DNA from: Terriglobus saanensis SP1PR4
GTDB taxonomy: Bacteria; Acidobacteriota; Terriglobia; Terriglobales; Acidobacteriaceae
Direction: 5' to 3'
DNA length: 64,000 nucleotides
Assembly: GCF_000179915.2 (NCBI RefSeq)
Contig: NC_014963.1
Span: 496,001-560,000, forward strand
Of the stretch, positions 1-9,770 are shown piece after piece. Each line of letters begins with the position of its first letter. The first letter of the stretch is position 1. The notes under the pieces are model-generated. The model was not told the origin of the DNA, ran no database searches, and was given only the letters and a program-made list of their open reading frames with translations. The position numbers and the translations under genes are program-made.

Positions 1-1
1 G

Positions 2-328
2 TATCGCGATGGCCCCGACGGTCTTGCAGGCAACGACGACGCGGGCCAGATGAGTGCGTGGTATGTGCTGAGCGCTCTCGGCTTTTACCAAGTGGTTCCG
101 GGGCGTCCCGAGTATTGGCTCGGCTCACCGCGCTTCGATGACGCGACCATTCATCTTCCTAGCGGTAAAACTCTTCAAATAAATGCGCCTGGTGCAGGCT
201 CCGGTAAAGTATATGTTCATCGCGTCACGCTTAATGGAAAACCGCTCTCTGGTTACAAGCTGAAGTACGACGAAATCATAAACGGCGGAACATTGCGTTT
301 CCAGATGAACAATACTCCTGCAAAATAA
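2..328 (+). CDS. GH92 alpha-mannosidase-like protein, 3' end only
   Basis: This is the last 108 codons of a gene that begins before the window; the frame is open from base 2. Near the visible start it reads GNDDAGQMSAWYV, the strongly conserved C-terminal signature of GH92 exo-acting alpha-mannosidases (family consensus GNDDxGQMSAWYV); one of these acidic residues is part of the catalytic machinery in the family. It is followed by the beta-rich C-terminal tail of the family (GFYQVVPGRPEYWLGSP). GH92 enzymes trim alpha-mannosides from glycans, usually outside the cytoplasm. The signal peptide and N-terminal domain cannot be seen. It is the first of several carbohydrate-active genes here. Family assignment is confident; linkage specificity is unknown. 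Confidence 0.85.
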   Translation, partial: YRDGPDGLAGNDDAGQMSAWYVLSALGFYQVVPGRPEYWLGSPRFDDATIHLPSGKTLQINAPGAGSGKVYVHRVTLNGKPLSGYKLKYDEIINGGTLRFQMNNTPAK

Positions 329-387
329 TTGCGTTATTCAAAAATGGCGCATTTTTGTAAGACTGTCCGTTCGACGTATGCTGGCAT

Positions 388-1563
388 ATGGCCTCAGACT
401 TCGTAACTGCCGAAATGTGCATCAAAGAAAAGATGCCTTCGGATGCCCTACATTCTGCAAAAGAAACAGTGTTATGTTTCTCGCACCTCCGTTGGAATTT
501 TGTCTATCAGCGCCCGCAGCATCTTTTGACTCGCTATCAAAACATGGCGCGCGTTCTTTTTCTCGAAGAACCCATTCACGCGGATGAGCCTAAGCCTCGA
601 CTGAACATTGCCGTACAGGAGGGTGGTGTAGAAGTATTGACACCATTTCTTCCGCATGGCATGCATGGCGCGGAGGCCATCGACGCGCAACGTATTTTGT
701 TGGATGAATATCTCTCCGCGCAAACGATGGAGCGTCTCGTCGCTTGGTATTACACCCCGATGGCGCTTTTATTTTCGCGCCACCTTTCGCCGGACGTCCT
801 CGTGTTCGACTGCATGGACGAGCTCTCCGGCTTTGATGGTGCGCCTCCTGAGCTGGTCGCTTTGGAGCAGGAGATTTTTGAGCGCGCGGACATTGTTTTC
901 GTTGGCGGGCAGAGCCTCTTCGAATCGAAAAAGAAACAACATACCAATGCGCATCTCTTTGCCAGCAGCATCGATGCGCAACACTTTGCCAAAGCGCGCG
1001 TCGTTCAGTCTGATCCAGAAGATCAACGCGGCATCCCGCATCCGCGCATTGGTTTTTATGGAGTGCTGGATGAACGGCTCGATCGCGAATTACTTGCAGA
1101 GGCCGCCCGCCTGCGTCCTGAATGGCAATTTATTCTCATCGGACCCGTTGTGAAGATCCGTGAAGAAGACCTGCCCCGCGCAGCAAACTTACATTATCTC
1201 GGTCAAAAGAGTTATCCTGAGTTACCGGGGTATCTCGCAGGCTGGGATGCAGCTATGCTGCCTTTCGCACGCAACGCGTCGACCCGCTTCATTAGTCCGA
1301 CAAAAACACCGGAATACCTGGCCGCAGGTAAACCCACCATTTCTACACCGATCCACGATGTCGTTCAGCCCTATGGCGCGCTGGGACTTGTGCATATCGG
1401 CTCCACTGCAGAAGAATTCTGCGCAGCCATCGACGCTTCCGTCGCAGAGAGCGACGCCGCATGGCTTGCGAAGGTCGATAGCTTTCTTGCAAATATGTCC
1501 TGGGACAAGACCTTCTCAGGAATGAGAGAACAGATCCTCCGTGTGCTCCCGGAGAAACGGTAA
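388..1563 (+). CDS. Glycosyltransferase, GT4/GT1-like
   Basis: A 391-residue GT-B-type glycosyltransferase. The N-terminal half opens with a line common in this subfamily (FSHLRWNFVYQRPQHLL) and has VFDCMDELSGF near residue 135; the C-terminal half has the nucleotide-sugar-binding fold (IGFYGVLDERLD, then FISPTKTPEYLAAGKPTISTP near residue 310, where the PTKxxEYLAAGKP motif holds the donor). There is no signal peptide, so it should work in the cytoplasm or at the inner face of the membrane. The UDP-galactopyranose mutase gene follows after 49 bases in the same direction, which suggests galactofuranose transfer into a surface glycan. The start is uncertain: no good ribosome site precedes the first ATG, and ATGs at 418 and 433 are alternatives. 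Confidence 0.8.
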   Translation: MASDFVTAEMCIKEKMPSDALHSAKETVLCFSHLRWNFVYQRPQHLLTRYQNMARVLFLEEPIHADEPKPRLNIAVQEGGVEVLTPFLPHGMHGAEAIDAQRILLDEYLSAQTMERLVAWYYTPMALLFSRHLSPDVLVFDCMDELSGFDGAPPELVALEQEIFERADIVFVGGQSLFESKKKQHTNAHLFASSIDAQHFAKARVVQSDPEDQRGIPHPRIGFYGVLDERLDRELLAEAARLRPEWQFILIGPVVKIREEDLPRAANLHYLGQKSYPELPGYLAGWDAAMLPFARNASTRFISPTKTPEYLAAGKPTISTPIHDVVQPYGALGLVHIGSTAEEFCAAIDASVAESDAAWLAKVDSFLANMSWDKTFSGMREQILRVLPEKR

Positions 1564-1612
1564 GCCCACCGGTACGAGCGGGCGAGAAGAGAAGAATAGA
1601 GGAGCAGGGTTC

Positions 1613-2815
1613 ATGTTTGATTACGTCATTATTGGTGCGGGATTTGCCGGAAGTGTTTTAGCCGAACGGCTTGCCACAGAGATGAACGCGCGAGTACTCA
1701 TCGTCGATCGTCGCAACCACATTGCAGGCAATGCCTATGACTATTACAACGAAGCCGGCATCCTCGTCCATAAATATGGCCCGCATATCTTTCATACCAA
1801 CTCTGAAAAGGTTTTTACCTATCTTTCCCGCTTCACCGGGTGGCGTCCGTATGAGCATCGCGTTCAGGCCAGCGTCGATGGACAACTCCTTCCGATGCCC
1901 ATTAATGCTGACACACTCAACAAGATGTACGGCCTCAACCTCAACTGCCTCCAGGTAGAGGAGTTTCTGCAGTCCGTCGCGGAGCCCTGCGACAACATCA
2001 AGACGTCAGAAGATGTCGTCGTCTCGCGCGTAGGCCGTGAGCTTTACGAAAAGTTCTTCCGAAATTACACGCGCAAGCAGTGGGATCTCGATCCCTCCGA
2101 GCTTGATGCGGCTGTGACCGCGCGCGTACCGATTCGTACCAGTCGCGACGATCGCTACTTTACCGATCGCTTTCAAGCGATGCCCGTCGAGGGTTACACG
2201 CGCATGTTTGAGAAGATGTTGGATCACCCCAACATCCACATCATGCTCAACACGGACTATAACGACATCAAGGATGAGATCTCGTTTCGCGAACTGGTCT
2301 TCACCGGTCCGGTCGATGAGTACTTCGATTTCTGCTACGGCAAGCTGCCTTATCGGTCGTTGCAGTTCGAACATCAGACGCACGATCGCGAACAGTTTCA
2401 GCCTGCCGCTGTCGTCAACTATCCGAACGAGCACGCCTACACGCGCGTCACAGAGTTCAAATACCTCACCGGCCAGGAACATAAGAAGACGAGCATCGTC
2501 TATGAGTATCCCTGTGCCGAAGGCGATCCTTACTACCCGATTCCACAGCCGCAGAACGCCGAGCTTTACGCGAAGTACAAGGCCATGGCAGAGGCGTTGC
2601 CGGACGTCCACTTCGCTGGCCGCCTCGCAACGTACAAGTACTACAACATGGACCAGGTGGTAGCGCAGTCGCTTACGCTCTTCCAGAAGCTCAGCGGCCG
2701 TCGTCCCACACGCTCCGCGCAATCCGCAAAGACTGCACTCGTCGCCGTTCCCTCGACCGCACTCGATGCCGCACGCATCGAGAAATCGCTCGAGCAGGAA
2801 GGCAGTGCGGCCTGA
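1613..2815 (+). CDS. glf: UDP-galactopyranose mutase
   Basis: Converts UDP-galactopyranose to UDP-galactofuranose using reduced FAD. The 400-residue protein starts with a dinucleotide-binding loop (DYVIIGAGFAGSVLAERL) and carries family motifs GPHIFHTNSEKV near residue 60 and RNYTRKQW near residue 150, plus the C-terminal GRLATYKYYNMDQ segment that closes the FAD site. Length is typical (about 370-400). The ATG at 1613 is chosen because AGAGGAG lies 8-9 bases upstream and the protein then begins directly with the FAD fold; the open frame reaches back to 1541, but that extension overlaps the upstream gene. It presumably supplies the donor for the preceding glycosyltransferase. Confidence 0.93.
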   Translation: MFDYVIIGAGFAGSVLAERLATEMNARVLIVDRRNHIAGNAYDYYNEAGILVHKYGPHIFHTNSEKVFTYLSRFTGWRPYEHRVQASVDGQLLPMPINADTLNKMYGLNLNCLQVEEFLQSVAEPCDNIKTSEDVVVSRVGRELYEKFFRNYTRKQWDLDPSELDAAVTARVPIRTSRDDRYFTDRFQAMPVEGYTRMFEKMLDHPNIHIMLNTDYNDIKDEISFRELVFTGPVDEYFDFCYGKLPYRSLQFEHQTHDREQFQPAAVVNYPNEHAYTRVTEFKYLTGQEHKKTSIVYEYPCAEGDPYYPIPQPQNAELYAKYKAMAEALPDVHFAGRLATYKYYNMDQVVAQSLTLFQKLSGRRPTRSAQSAKTALVAVPSTALDAARIEKSLEQEGSAA

Positions 2816-2838
2816 GCTCGTCTCAGGCTGAGGGCCAT

Positions 2839-4152
2839 TTGATGAATCAGAATCCTTCAGTCGTAGCGCAGCCGCTCGAACTCTGGGGTGGCGTAGAGTA
2901 CACCTGCAATCGCGTCGGCGAATCCTACTTCGACCAGATGCAGATCTCCGGTCATGCAGAGCGTGTCAGCGACATCGAGCGCATCGCAGAGCTCGGCATC
3001 AAAACCCTGCGCTACGGCTTGCTCTGGGAACGCCACGAACTCGACCCGTCCTGGCGATGGTCGGATGAACGCATGGGTGCCATGCGGCAGCAGGGAATCC
3101 GCCCTATCGTCAGCCTGGTCCATCACGGCAGTGGGCCGCAGCACACCAGCCTTCTCGATCAGGAGTTCCCGCACAAGCTTGCGGCCTATGCGGGCGAAGT
3201 TGCCGCGCGTTATCCCTGGGTGGATGCCTACACGCCCGTGAACGAGCCGCACACCACTGCACGCTTTAGCGGTCTTTATGCGCTTTGGTATCCGCATCAT
3301 CAATCGCGGCGCAGCTATCTCCGCGCTCTGCTCAACCAGACCAAAGCCACTGTTCTCAGCATGCAGGCCATTCGCCGTGTGCGCCCTGACGCACAACTTG
3401 TCCAGACCGACGATCTCGGGCGCATCTGGAGCACGGACGCGCTCAGCGCAACCTGCGATCTCCTCGACGAACGCCGTTGGTTGCCGTTCGATCTTCTCTG
3501 TGGCCGCGTCACGCGGCAGCACCCACTTTTTTCCTACATGGTGAAGGCGGGTCTCTTCGAAGAAGAGATCCTCTGGTTCGCCGCGAATCCCTGCCCACCC
3601 AACACAGTCGGTGTGAACTACTATCTCACCAGTGACCGTTATCTCGACCATCGTACCCACCTCTATCCACGCGACCGCGTCTCTGCGGAAGGCCCATTCG
3701 TTGATGTAGAGGCCGTGCGTGTACGCGCCGAAGGTATCGCAGGCTTTGGTTCCATCGTGACAGAGGCCTGGCAGCGCTACGGCATTCCTGTCGCTGTCAC
3801 CGAAGTGCATCTCGGAGGCGATGCCCGCGAACAGATGCGCTGGGCCGCGGAAGCCTGGACAGAGATCTCCGATGCCCGTGCCTCCGGCGTTGACTGTCGC
3901 GCGATGACGATGTGGGCGCTCCTTGGTTCGTTCTTTTGGAACTCGCTCGTTACCTGCGAAAACGGCCACTACGAAGCGGGAGCTTTCGACGTCACCAGCG
4001 GCCAACCCGCGCCCACGGCGCTCGCAGAGTTCATTCAGCAGATGGCGTCAGGCACTGCCCCACAGCATCCTGCGCTTGCCACGCAGGGTTGGTGGCGACG
4101 GGATGATCGCATCCATTTCCCTCATGTGCAAGGAACAGGTCTCGCGGCTTAA
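2839..4152 (+). CDS. GH1-like glycoside hydrolase
   Basis: A 437-residue TIM-barrel protein with both GH1-type catalytic glutamates: acid/base in YTPVNEPHT (about residue 136) and candidate nucleophile in VTEVHLGG (about residue 321), about 185 residues apart as in beta-glucosidases. An early segment (WGGVEYTCNRVGESYFDQ) matches the branch of GH1 that in several bacteria is fused to an RfbD-type dTDP-4-dehydrorhamnose reductase; here no reductase domain follows. There is no signal peptide, so it is probably cytoplasmic. It follows glf by 23 bases and is probably in the same operon, so a role in glycan assembly or turnover is more likely than nutrition. Substrate unknown. Confidence 0.78.
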   Translation: MMNQNPSVVAQPLELWGGVEYTCNRVGESYFDQMQISGHAERVSDIERIAELGIKTLRYGLLWERHELDPSWRWSDERMGAMRQQGIRPIVSLVHHGSGPQHTSLLDQEFPHKLAAYAGEVAARYPWVDAYTPVNEPHTTARFSGLYALWYPHHQSRRSYLRALLNQTKATVLSMQAIRRVRPDAQLVQTDDLGRIWSTDALSATCDLLDERRWLPFDLLCGRVTRQHPLFSYMVKAGLFEEEILWFAANPCPPNTVGVNYYLTSDRYLDHRTHLYPRDRVSAEGPFVDVEAVRVRAEGIAGFGSIVTEAWQRYGIPVAVTEVHLGGDAREQMRWAAEAWTEISDARASGVDCRAMTMWALLGSFFWNSLVTCENGHYEAGAFDVTSGQPAPTALAEFIQQMASGTAPQHPALATQGWWRRDDRIHFPHVQGTGLAA

Positions 4153-4168
4153 TTAGCACGGGACATGA

Positions 4169-6007
4169 TTACCGGCGCATGATGTGCTCTCGCCAGATCG
4201 TCTCCGCCAAGGTATCGAAGTCCGGCACTGCCCCCGTCGTCGCCAGCGAAAGATCCTCAAACGAGATCTTCGGCGTACGGTCGGCATAGAGCAACCCATT
4301 CGCCTCCTGGTACGTATCCGTAAACTGCGTGTAGCAGAAGCCGGCCAGTGCAGGCAGATTGCGCACTGTCTCCAGCAGAGCCTTGTAGCGCTCCAGCAAC
4401 TGCTCCGCGGTCTCCGAACGCGAATAGCCCCACGCGCCGTCGCGTCCTGAGTAGGCAATGCCACCGAACTCCGTCAGCATGATCGGATGACTCCAGATCC
4501 GCTCCCCCTCTACGAAGAGCATGCGTCCACCGGGGCGCTCGCGCTTCAGCAGATGCGCTTCGATGTCGTCGATTCCGTAACGTTTGCCGATGCGCTGCGG
4601 GTTGTCATCGTAGTCGTGAATACCGATGATGTCCGTTGCCACACTCTCCCAGCCATCGTTGCCGATGACGGGCCGCGTGGGATCGAGCGCCTTCGTCAGG
4701 TGATAGAGCGTCTGCACATAATGCCTCTGCGCTGGACTCTCCGGAAGGTCGGGCACGCCCCACGACTCGTTGAAGGGCACCCACGCCACGATGCAGTGGT
4801 GGCTGCGGTCGCGATGGATCACTTCCATCCACTCGCGTGTCGTCCGTTCAATTGACGCAGTGGTGTAGCGATACGCGCTCGGCATCTCCTCCCATACCAG
4901 AAGGCCAAGGCGGTCGGCCCAGTAGAGGTAACGTCGGCTCTCGATCTTCTGATGCTTGCGCACGCCGTTGAAGCCCATCTTCTTCGCTAGCAGAACATCC
5001 TGCAGCAACGCATCATCGTTGGGCGCGGTCAGGCCGCTCTCGGGCCAGTAGCCCTGGTCCAGGACCATGCGCAGGTTCAGAGGACGCCCATTCAAAATGA
5101 AGCGGTCACCCTGCACTGCAACGGAGCGTATCGCCGTATAGCTTGAAACCTTATCGATCAATGTGCCCTGCGCGTCGCGTAGCTCAAGCCGAGCGTCGAT
5201 GATCGTCGGAGAAGACGGAGACCAGAGCAGGCCGTTGCGATAGTCGTCGATGCCCGGATCCGACAGCGCGATATGCCGGTGGACTTCGCCGGCCAATACC
5301 TCGTAGGTATCGTTGGCCAAAAGCGTTTCGCCCACTTTCAACTGCACGTGCAGTTGAAGGCCGCTCGTCGGTCCGCCTTTGATGCTTGCCGACAATCGAA
5401 TATCCCAGCGGTCCAGGCTTGAAGACCACTCCAGCGTGCGGATACGCGTTCCCGGGACCACCTCCAGCCACACTGTTTGCCAGATCCCTGTTGTGCGCGG
5501 ATACCAGATTGAATGGGAGTCCAGCTTCCAGTCCTGCTTGCCGCGCGGCTTGGCCAAATCGGCGGGATCGTCCTCTGCGCGAACGGTGATCTCCTGCGGT
5601 TCACCTGGCAACAGAACATCCGTTATATCTGCGTGGAACGGCGTATAGCCTCCCTCATGCGTAGCCACGCGCGCACCATTTACCCAGACCGTTGTGCGGT
5701 AGTCCACCGCCTCGAAGTGCAGAAGCAGGCGCTGACCGTCGATCAGTGCAGGGCTTTCCATGGTGCGCCGATACCAGACAGCCGCATAAAGCCCCGTGTC
5801 ATGAATGCCGCTCGCCGGTGTCTCCGGACTGAAGGGGACCGTGATCGTGCGGTCCCATGTCACCTCTTTGGGAAGACCGAAGCGCGCGTCGCGATCGATG
5901 CAGAAGTCCCACGGTCCATTCAGGCTGACCCACTCCTGGCGCTGCATCTGCGGATCGGGATAAGCATGGCCGGAATGTTCGGATGTATCAAAAGAAGTGT
6001 CGTACAA
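4169..6007 (-). CDS. GH2 glycoside hydrolase (beta-galactosidase / beta-glucuronidase-like)
   Basis: A 612-residue GH2 enzyme. It has the jelly-roll sugar-binding N-terminus (MQRQEWVSLNGPWDFCID), an Ig-like middle domain, then a TIM barrel opening with NGRPLNLRMVLDQGYWPESG. The acid/base glutamate is in VPFNESWG (about residue 412) and the nucleophile in MLTEFGGIAYSG (about residue 512). No signal peptide is visible, unlike many GH2 enzymes of polysaccharide-utilisation loci. The start appears to be TTG with AGGGGA about 8 bases upstream; an ATG 20 codons later is possible. It converges on the GH1-like gene with a 16-base gap. Which beta-glycoside is cut cannot be read from the sequence. Confidence 0.85.
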   Translation of the reverse strand: MYDTSFDTSEHSGHAYPDPQMQRQEWVSLNGPWDFCIDRDARFGLPKEVTWDRTITVPFSPETPASGIHDTGLYAAVWYRRTMESPALIDGQRLLLHFEAVDYRTTVWVNGARVATHEGGYTPFHADITDVLLPGEPQEITVRAEDDPADLAKPRGKQDWKLDSHSIWYPRTTGIWQTVWLEVVPGTRIRTLEWSSSLDRWDIRLSASIKGGPTSGLQLHVQLKVGETLLANDTYEVLAGEVHRHIALSDPGIDDYRNGLLWSPSSPTIIDARLELRDAQGTLIDKVSSYTAIRSVAVQGDRFILNGRPLNLRMVLDQGYWPESGLTAPNDDALLQDVLLAKKMGFNGVRKHQKIESRRYLYWADRLGLLVWEEMPSAYRYTTASIERTTREWMEVIHRDRSHHCIVAWVPFNESWGVPDLPESPAQRHYVQTLYHLTKALDPTRPVIGNDGWESVATDIIGIHDYDDNPQRIGKRYGIDDIEAHLLKRERPGGRMLFVEGERIWSHPIMLTEFGGIAYSGRDGAWGYSRSETAEQLLERYKALLETVRNLPALAGFCYTQFTDTYQEANGLLYADRTPKISFEDLSLATTGAVPDFDTLAETIWREHIMRR

Positions 6008-6050
6008 ATTTATATCCCCTGTTTCTTATCTGATGCGCCCTGACATCCCT

Positions 6051-6212
6051 GTGCCCCATTCTTTCGTGGCCTTATCGCGAAACCGGGGTCCCCGGCGAAC
6101 GGCTCTTTGTTCGCTAGGGTGGAAAAGGGTGGGTCGCGCGGAGCGCACAAACCGGATTCGTCAGGAAGGAAAAGCAAATCCCTCCGCTTCGCTACGGGAT
6201 GACAAAGAGAGC
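6051..6212. repeat. Dispersed intergenic palindromic repeat, copy 1 (modules A+B)
   Basis: Module A begins GTGCCCCATTCTTTCG and ends with GGTGGGTCGCGCGGAGCGC, ACAAACCGGAT; module B continues as AGGAAAAGCAAATCCCTCC, GCTTCGCTACGGGATGACAA. The same modules recur near 19.3, 34.6, 39.95, 42.95 and 57.83 kb. This copy has extra sequence in the loop of module A. It lies between two minus-strand genes, downstream of the GH18 gene and upstream of the GH2 gene. Confidence 0.8.
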
Positions 6213-6269
6213 TACGGATGACAAGAAAGAAAAGAGGCTGGGGCATCCACAGCGAACTCTAGCACCGAA

Positions 6270-8375
6270 TCACTTCACCCCAGGCGATCCATGCAGCAGC
6301 GGCCCCACCACATTGGAGTAGTTGTAATTCCCACGCCGGTCCGCATCGATCGTCCAGAACATCGCTCCCAGAAAATCCGGATACCCGCCCGGCTTCACTA
6401 CCTTGTAGTGCGATCCCGGTTCTGTCTTTCCGGTCAGCAGCGTGCGCATCGCGGCCTGCACGATCTCCGGATTTGTATCTCCTGTGAGAAAGCCCGTCGC
6501 TACCTGGCTCGCCGGAGTTGGCGGAAAGATCTGTTTTGGATCGCCACCGACAGCAAACCCATGCAGCAGAAGCTCCGTCATGGCCACGTGGTAATCCACA
6601 GTACCGGGTTGGTAGATATTTCCATCCAGCCCCAGCAGGGGAGGCGTGTTGTAGCTCTGCGTATCCACAAAACTGAGGATGTCGCGCACTCCATACAGGA
6701 TCGGCAGATACGAACCAAACTGTCCGCCGTAGCTGGGAAATCCGCCCGGTGTTTGCGTCCCCTCGGGTACCAGCGACAGCATGAACTTCGGCCCGAAGCG
6801 TTCCTTCAGTTGTCGCATGGCAGAGATGAGATTCACGATCGAAGGCGTCGTCGGATGCTTGAAGTCCGTATCTCCCAGTTCAATGGAAAGAGAAGGGCTC
6901 TCGAAATCAATATCGATTCCATCAAAGCCATACTCCGTCACGATCTGCGTCACCGACGAGATGTAGTTCGGAACGCGTGCCGGATCGGCCAACGTAAAGT
7001 GCTGCCCACCGCCGCCGAGCGAGATCATTACCTTCTTACCCTGGCTCTTGAGATACGCGATGTCCGCCTTGAACGCCTCCGTATCCAGGCCCGCAGGGGT
7101 ATGAAACTGCATGGTGCCTTCGGGCGCGTTCTTGTCCGGCGTGGCGAATGCCACAATGATCACGTCCCACTGCGGCGAAACCTCACGCAGCGGAAACGTC
7201 GATCCTGCTGCTCCGTAACCTGCCCAGTAGCCAATGAGCTGGTGTCCATGTCCCTTGCCGTCAAACGGAACCGCCGGAGTCGCAGGTTTGTCTACTGCGG
7301 AGTACGGATTTCGCCCGCGTGCAGGGCAGGGAGCCGCCGCCGTCGTGAGAGCCTTCGCATCGGGGAAGCTGTAGACCGTTCCAAGGTCAGCGCTACCCGT
7401 ATGCCATGCTAACGTTGCCGCATTCTGCAGGTGATAGGTCACACCATGCAGCACTGCCGCGCTTGCAATCGAAGCTGGTACGTTGTTCTTGGGATTGATA
7501 TTCGTCGGCTGCAACAGGAAGTACTGCGTGCCGATGCCCGTGCCGCCACAGCCGCCCGTCGTCAGCGCCGTTCCGGGACGCAGCCATGCCGGAAAGACAT
7601 TCCCCGGCGCGGCGACACCACGCGCAGGACGCGCCAGGGGCTGGTGCAGTGGATCATAGAAGAACTCCGCCAACTGCTGGGAAAGCGGCTGCACGTCGTC
7701 GGAGTGCTCCACGACGCCCGCATCGAAGTAAGAGCCGAGGACAAAGCTCTGCCCGGAGCCTGCGTCCACGCCGTGCGTTCCGGTCGAGCAGCAGACCGTC
7801 CCGTCGCCGTCCGCATAGAACGTCGTGTTCTTCGTCAGAAAGACATAGAGCGTGCCGGGTGCCGCTGAAAACTGCTTGAAGATCTCCTTCTGCAAAAACT
7901 CCACGTCCACCACGGCGAGCTCATGTCCGCTCTTCTTCACAGGCAACACGTACCCAAACCCGGCAGGAATGTGGATCATCTTGGACTCAATCTTTGGCTG
8001 GCCCAGCAGAGTGTGCCAGCCCTCCATTCCGGCTTTGTTGAAGGTAGTCCGAAGCAGCGCGTCCGTATACTGCGTCGCGCCGGAAGAGAAGGCGTACTTG
8101 CTGAACAGCGGCGAACGAACCACCTTCTCCGTCTCCGCTGTGGCACTCACCGTCCTGATCGACGAACCCTCGAAGATAAGCGTGAGCGGAACCAGTACCG
8201 TCGGAATCGTCGTTGTGCCGCCCTGTGAAGGGTCTTTGCCGACAACGGTATAAGACACGGAGCTTCCCGTGGAAGCTCCGGCGGAGTAGCTTCGCGTGAA
8301 GGTGGGAATCGCATCCTGCGTGTGGGCCGCCATGGGAAGCAGCAGGGACAATACGGCGTGGCGGGCGAACTTCAC
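6270..8375 (-). CDS. Secreted GH18 chitinase-like protein with a large N-terminal domain
   Basis: A 701-residue exported protein. After a signal peptide (MKFARHAVLSLLLPMAAHTQ) there is a domain of about 340 residues that I do not recognise as catalytic; it contains a Gly/Cys patch (TTGGCGGTGIGT). From about residue 370 (HQLIGYWAGYG) the GH18 barrel begins. The family motif DxxDxDxE is intact as DGIDIDFE with the catalytic Glu near residue 491, and FVDTQSYNTPP and GAMFWTIDADRRG fit later barrel strands. GH18 enzymes hydrolyse beta-1,4-GlcNAc polymers with substrate-assisted catalysis. The intact motif argues for activity on chitin or related glycans outside the cell. It is divergent from the hydrolase at 8547. 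Confidence 0.85.
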   Translation of the reverse strand: MKFARHAVLSLLLPMAAHTQDAIPTFTRSYSAGASTGSSVSYTVVGKDPSQGGTTTIPTVLVPLTLIFEGSSIRTVSATAETEKVVRSPLFSKYAFSSGATQYTDALLRTTFNKAGMEGWHTLLGQPKIESKMIHIPAGFGYVLPVKKSGHELAVVDVEFLQKEIFKQFSAAPGTLYVFLTKNTTFYADGDGTVCCSTGTHGVDAGSGQSFVLGSYFDAGVVEHSDDVQPLSQQLAEFFYDPLHQPLARPARGVAAPGNVFPAWLRPGTALTTGGCGGTGIGTQYFLLQPTNINPKNNVPASIASAAVLHGVTYHLQNAATLAWHTGSADLGTVYSFPDAKALTTAAAPCPARGRNPYSAVDKPATPAVPFDGKGHGHQLIGYWAGYGAAGSTFPLREVSPQWDVIIVAFATPDKNAPEGTMQFHTPAGLDTEAFKADIAYLKSQGKKVMISLGGGGQHFTLADPARVPNYISSVTQIVTEYGFDGIDIDFESPSLSIELGDTDFKHPTTPSIVNLISAMRQLKERFGPKFMLSLVPEGTQTPGGFPSYGGQFGSYLPILYGVRDILSFVDTQSYNTPPLLGLDGNIYQPGTVDYHVAMTELLLHGFAVGGDPKQIFPPTPASQVATGFLTGDTNPEIVQAAMRTLLTGKTEPGSHYKVVKPGGYPDFLGAMFWTIDADRRGNYNYSNVVGPLLHGSPGVK

Positions 8376-8546
8376 GTGTGCCTCCAGAGATACTGTGGGA
8401 ACTTTTTCTGGATAAGGTTCGTCGACACCACAAATCTTGGCAATAGGGAAGAAGGCCTATTTGGGACTTCGGATTGCCCCACCTTGTGAGAAAGCCAACA
8501 CACTGTTCGAAATCACTCACCCAGTCTTCTGTGGTCTGATACCTTC

Positions 8547-9761
8547 GTGAATACGATGCGCAGTGCTAAGTTGGATCTCCAGGGAACCCGCTGGTTGGCG
8601 GCGGCATGCCTTTTGTTCGCGGCGAATTTATCTTTCGCGCAGACGAGCACCAAGGCAGCGCAGGCCACGCCTCCGCCTCCCGTTGCGCCGAAACAACCGC
8701 TCGTGCAGAAAGAAGGCAACGTCACCGTCGAGGTGGGCGTGCTCGACAAAACCGAGTACCGCATCGACGTACCCGACAACTGGAACCACAACCTCGTCGT
8801 TTTCTATCACGGTTATAGCGAGACACCGTATCACTTCAGGCCGGGTGCAGGGATGAACGGACAGGCCAAACCCATGCTCGACCGAGGCTACGCCATCATT
8901 CAGAGCGCCTACTCGGAGACCGGATGGGCGCTCGCCGTCGCTTATCCGGAGACGGAAAAGCTCCGCAAGTACTTTGTGAAAGCCCACGGCCAGCCAAAAG
9001 AGACGTACGTTGCCGGCGGAAGCATGGGCGGAGCTCTGACCATGGTGACCATCGAGCGGAATCCCAAGGTCTACAACGGCGCGCTCGATATCTGCGGTGC
9101 GGTTGGACCAACGATCGTGCACCTCAATCGCCGCTTCGCCTTGCGCGCCGCCTTCGACTTTTATTTCCCTGGCCTGTTGCCCCCGCTCAACCCGGTCCCC
9201 CCGAATTTTGTCGAAACAGACGCCCTCCGGCTGAAGGCTCTCACCGCGCTCAACGCAAAGCCCGCTGCGGCGGATGCGATGCGCAGCCTGACCAGCCTGC
9301 ATACCAACGCGGAGGTCGCGCGCATGATGGTTTACTTCACCTATGTCATTGCTGATATGCAGCACAAGGCGGGCGGCAATCCCTTTGACAACCGCAACAC
9401 CATCTATACCAACAGTAGTTCGGACACCCACACCGACTATGCTCTGAACGACGGTGTACGGCGCTACGCTGCAGAACCACGCGCGCGCAACTACCTCGTG
9501 GAGAACTACACGCCCTCGGGCAAAGTGCTCAAGCCGATGTTGGCGCTTCACACTACCTACGATCCTCTGATTCCGGCCAATACGCTCAGCCTATACAACA
9601 ACATCGTAGAGATCGCCGGCTACTCACAGAACTTCGTCCAGCAGTACGTTCATCGCGAAGGCCACTGCACCATGTCCAGCGAGGAGGTCGGCAAAGCCTT
9701 TGACGAACTCCTTCTCTGGGTCCACGCGGGCAAGGTCCCCCAGGCTGGCCTGCAGCGTTAG
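8547..9761 (+). CDS. Exported alpha/beta hydrolase (S9/esterase-like)
   Basis: A 404-residue protein with a signal peptide of about 36 residues ending AANLSFAQT (a second in-frame ATG lies 9 bases downstream). The mature part has an alpha/beta-hydrolase fold: NLVVFYHGYSETPYHF for the oxyanion side and nucleophile elbow YVAGGSMGGALT with Ser near residue 159. A late Asp (LHTTYDPLIP) and His (VHREGHCTM) complete a plausible Ser-Asp-His triad. Substrate is not evident; relatives are annotated as peptidases or esterases. It converges with the small gene at 9771 with only a 9-base gap. Confidence 0.72.
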   Translation: MNTMRSAKLDLQGTRWLAAACLLFAANLSFAQTSTKAAQATPPPPVAPKQPLVQKEGNVTVEVGVLDKTEYRIDVPDNWNHNLVVFYHGYSETPYHFRPGAGMNGQAKPMLDRGYAIIQSAYSETGWALAVAYPETEKLRKYFVKAHGQPKETYVAGGSMGGALTMVTIERNPKVYNGALDICGAVGPTIVHLNRRFALRAAFDFYFPGLLPPLNPVPPNFVETDALRLKALTALNAKPAAADAMRSLTSLHTNAEVARMMVYFTYVIADMQHKAGGNPFDNRNTIYTNSSSDTHTDYALNDGVRRYAAEPRARNYLVENYTPSGKVLKPMLALHTTYDPLIPANTLSLYNNIVEIAGYSQNFVQQYVHREGHCTMSSEEVGKAFDELLLWVHAGKVPQAGLQR

Positions 9762-9770
9762 ATCGAAGTC

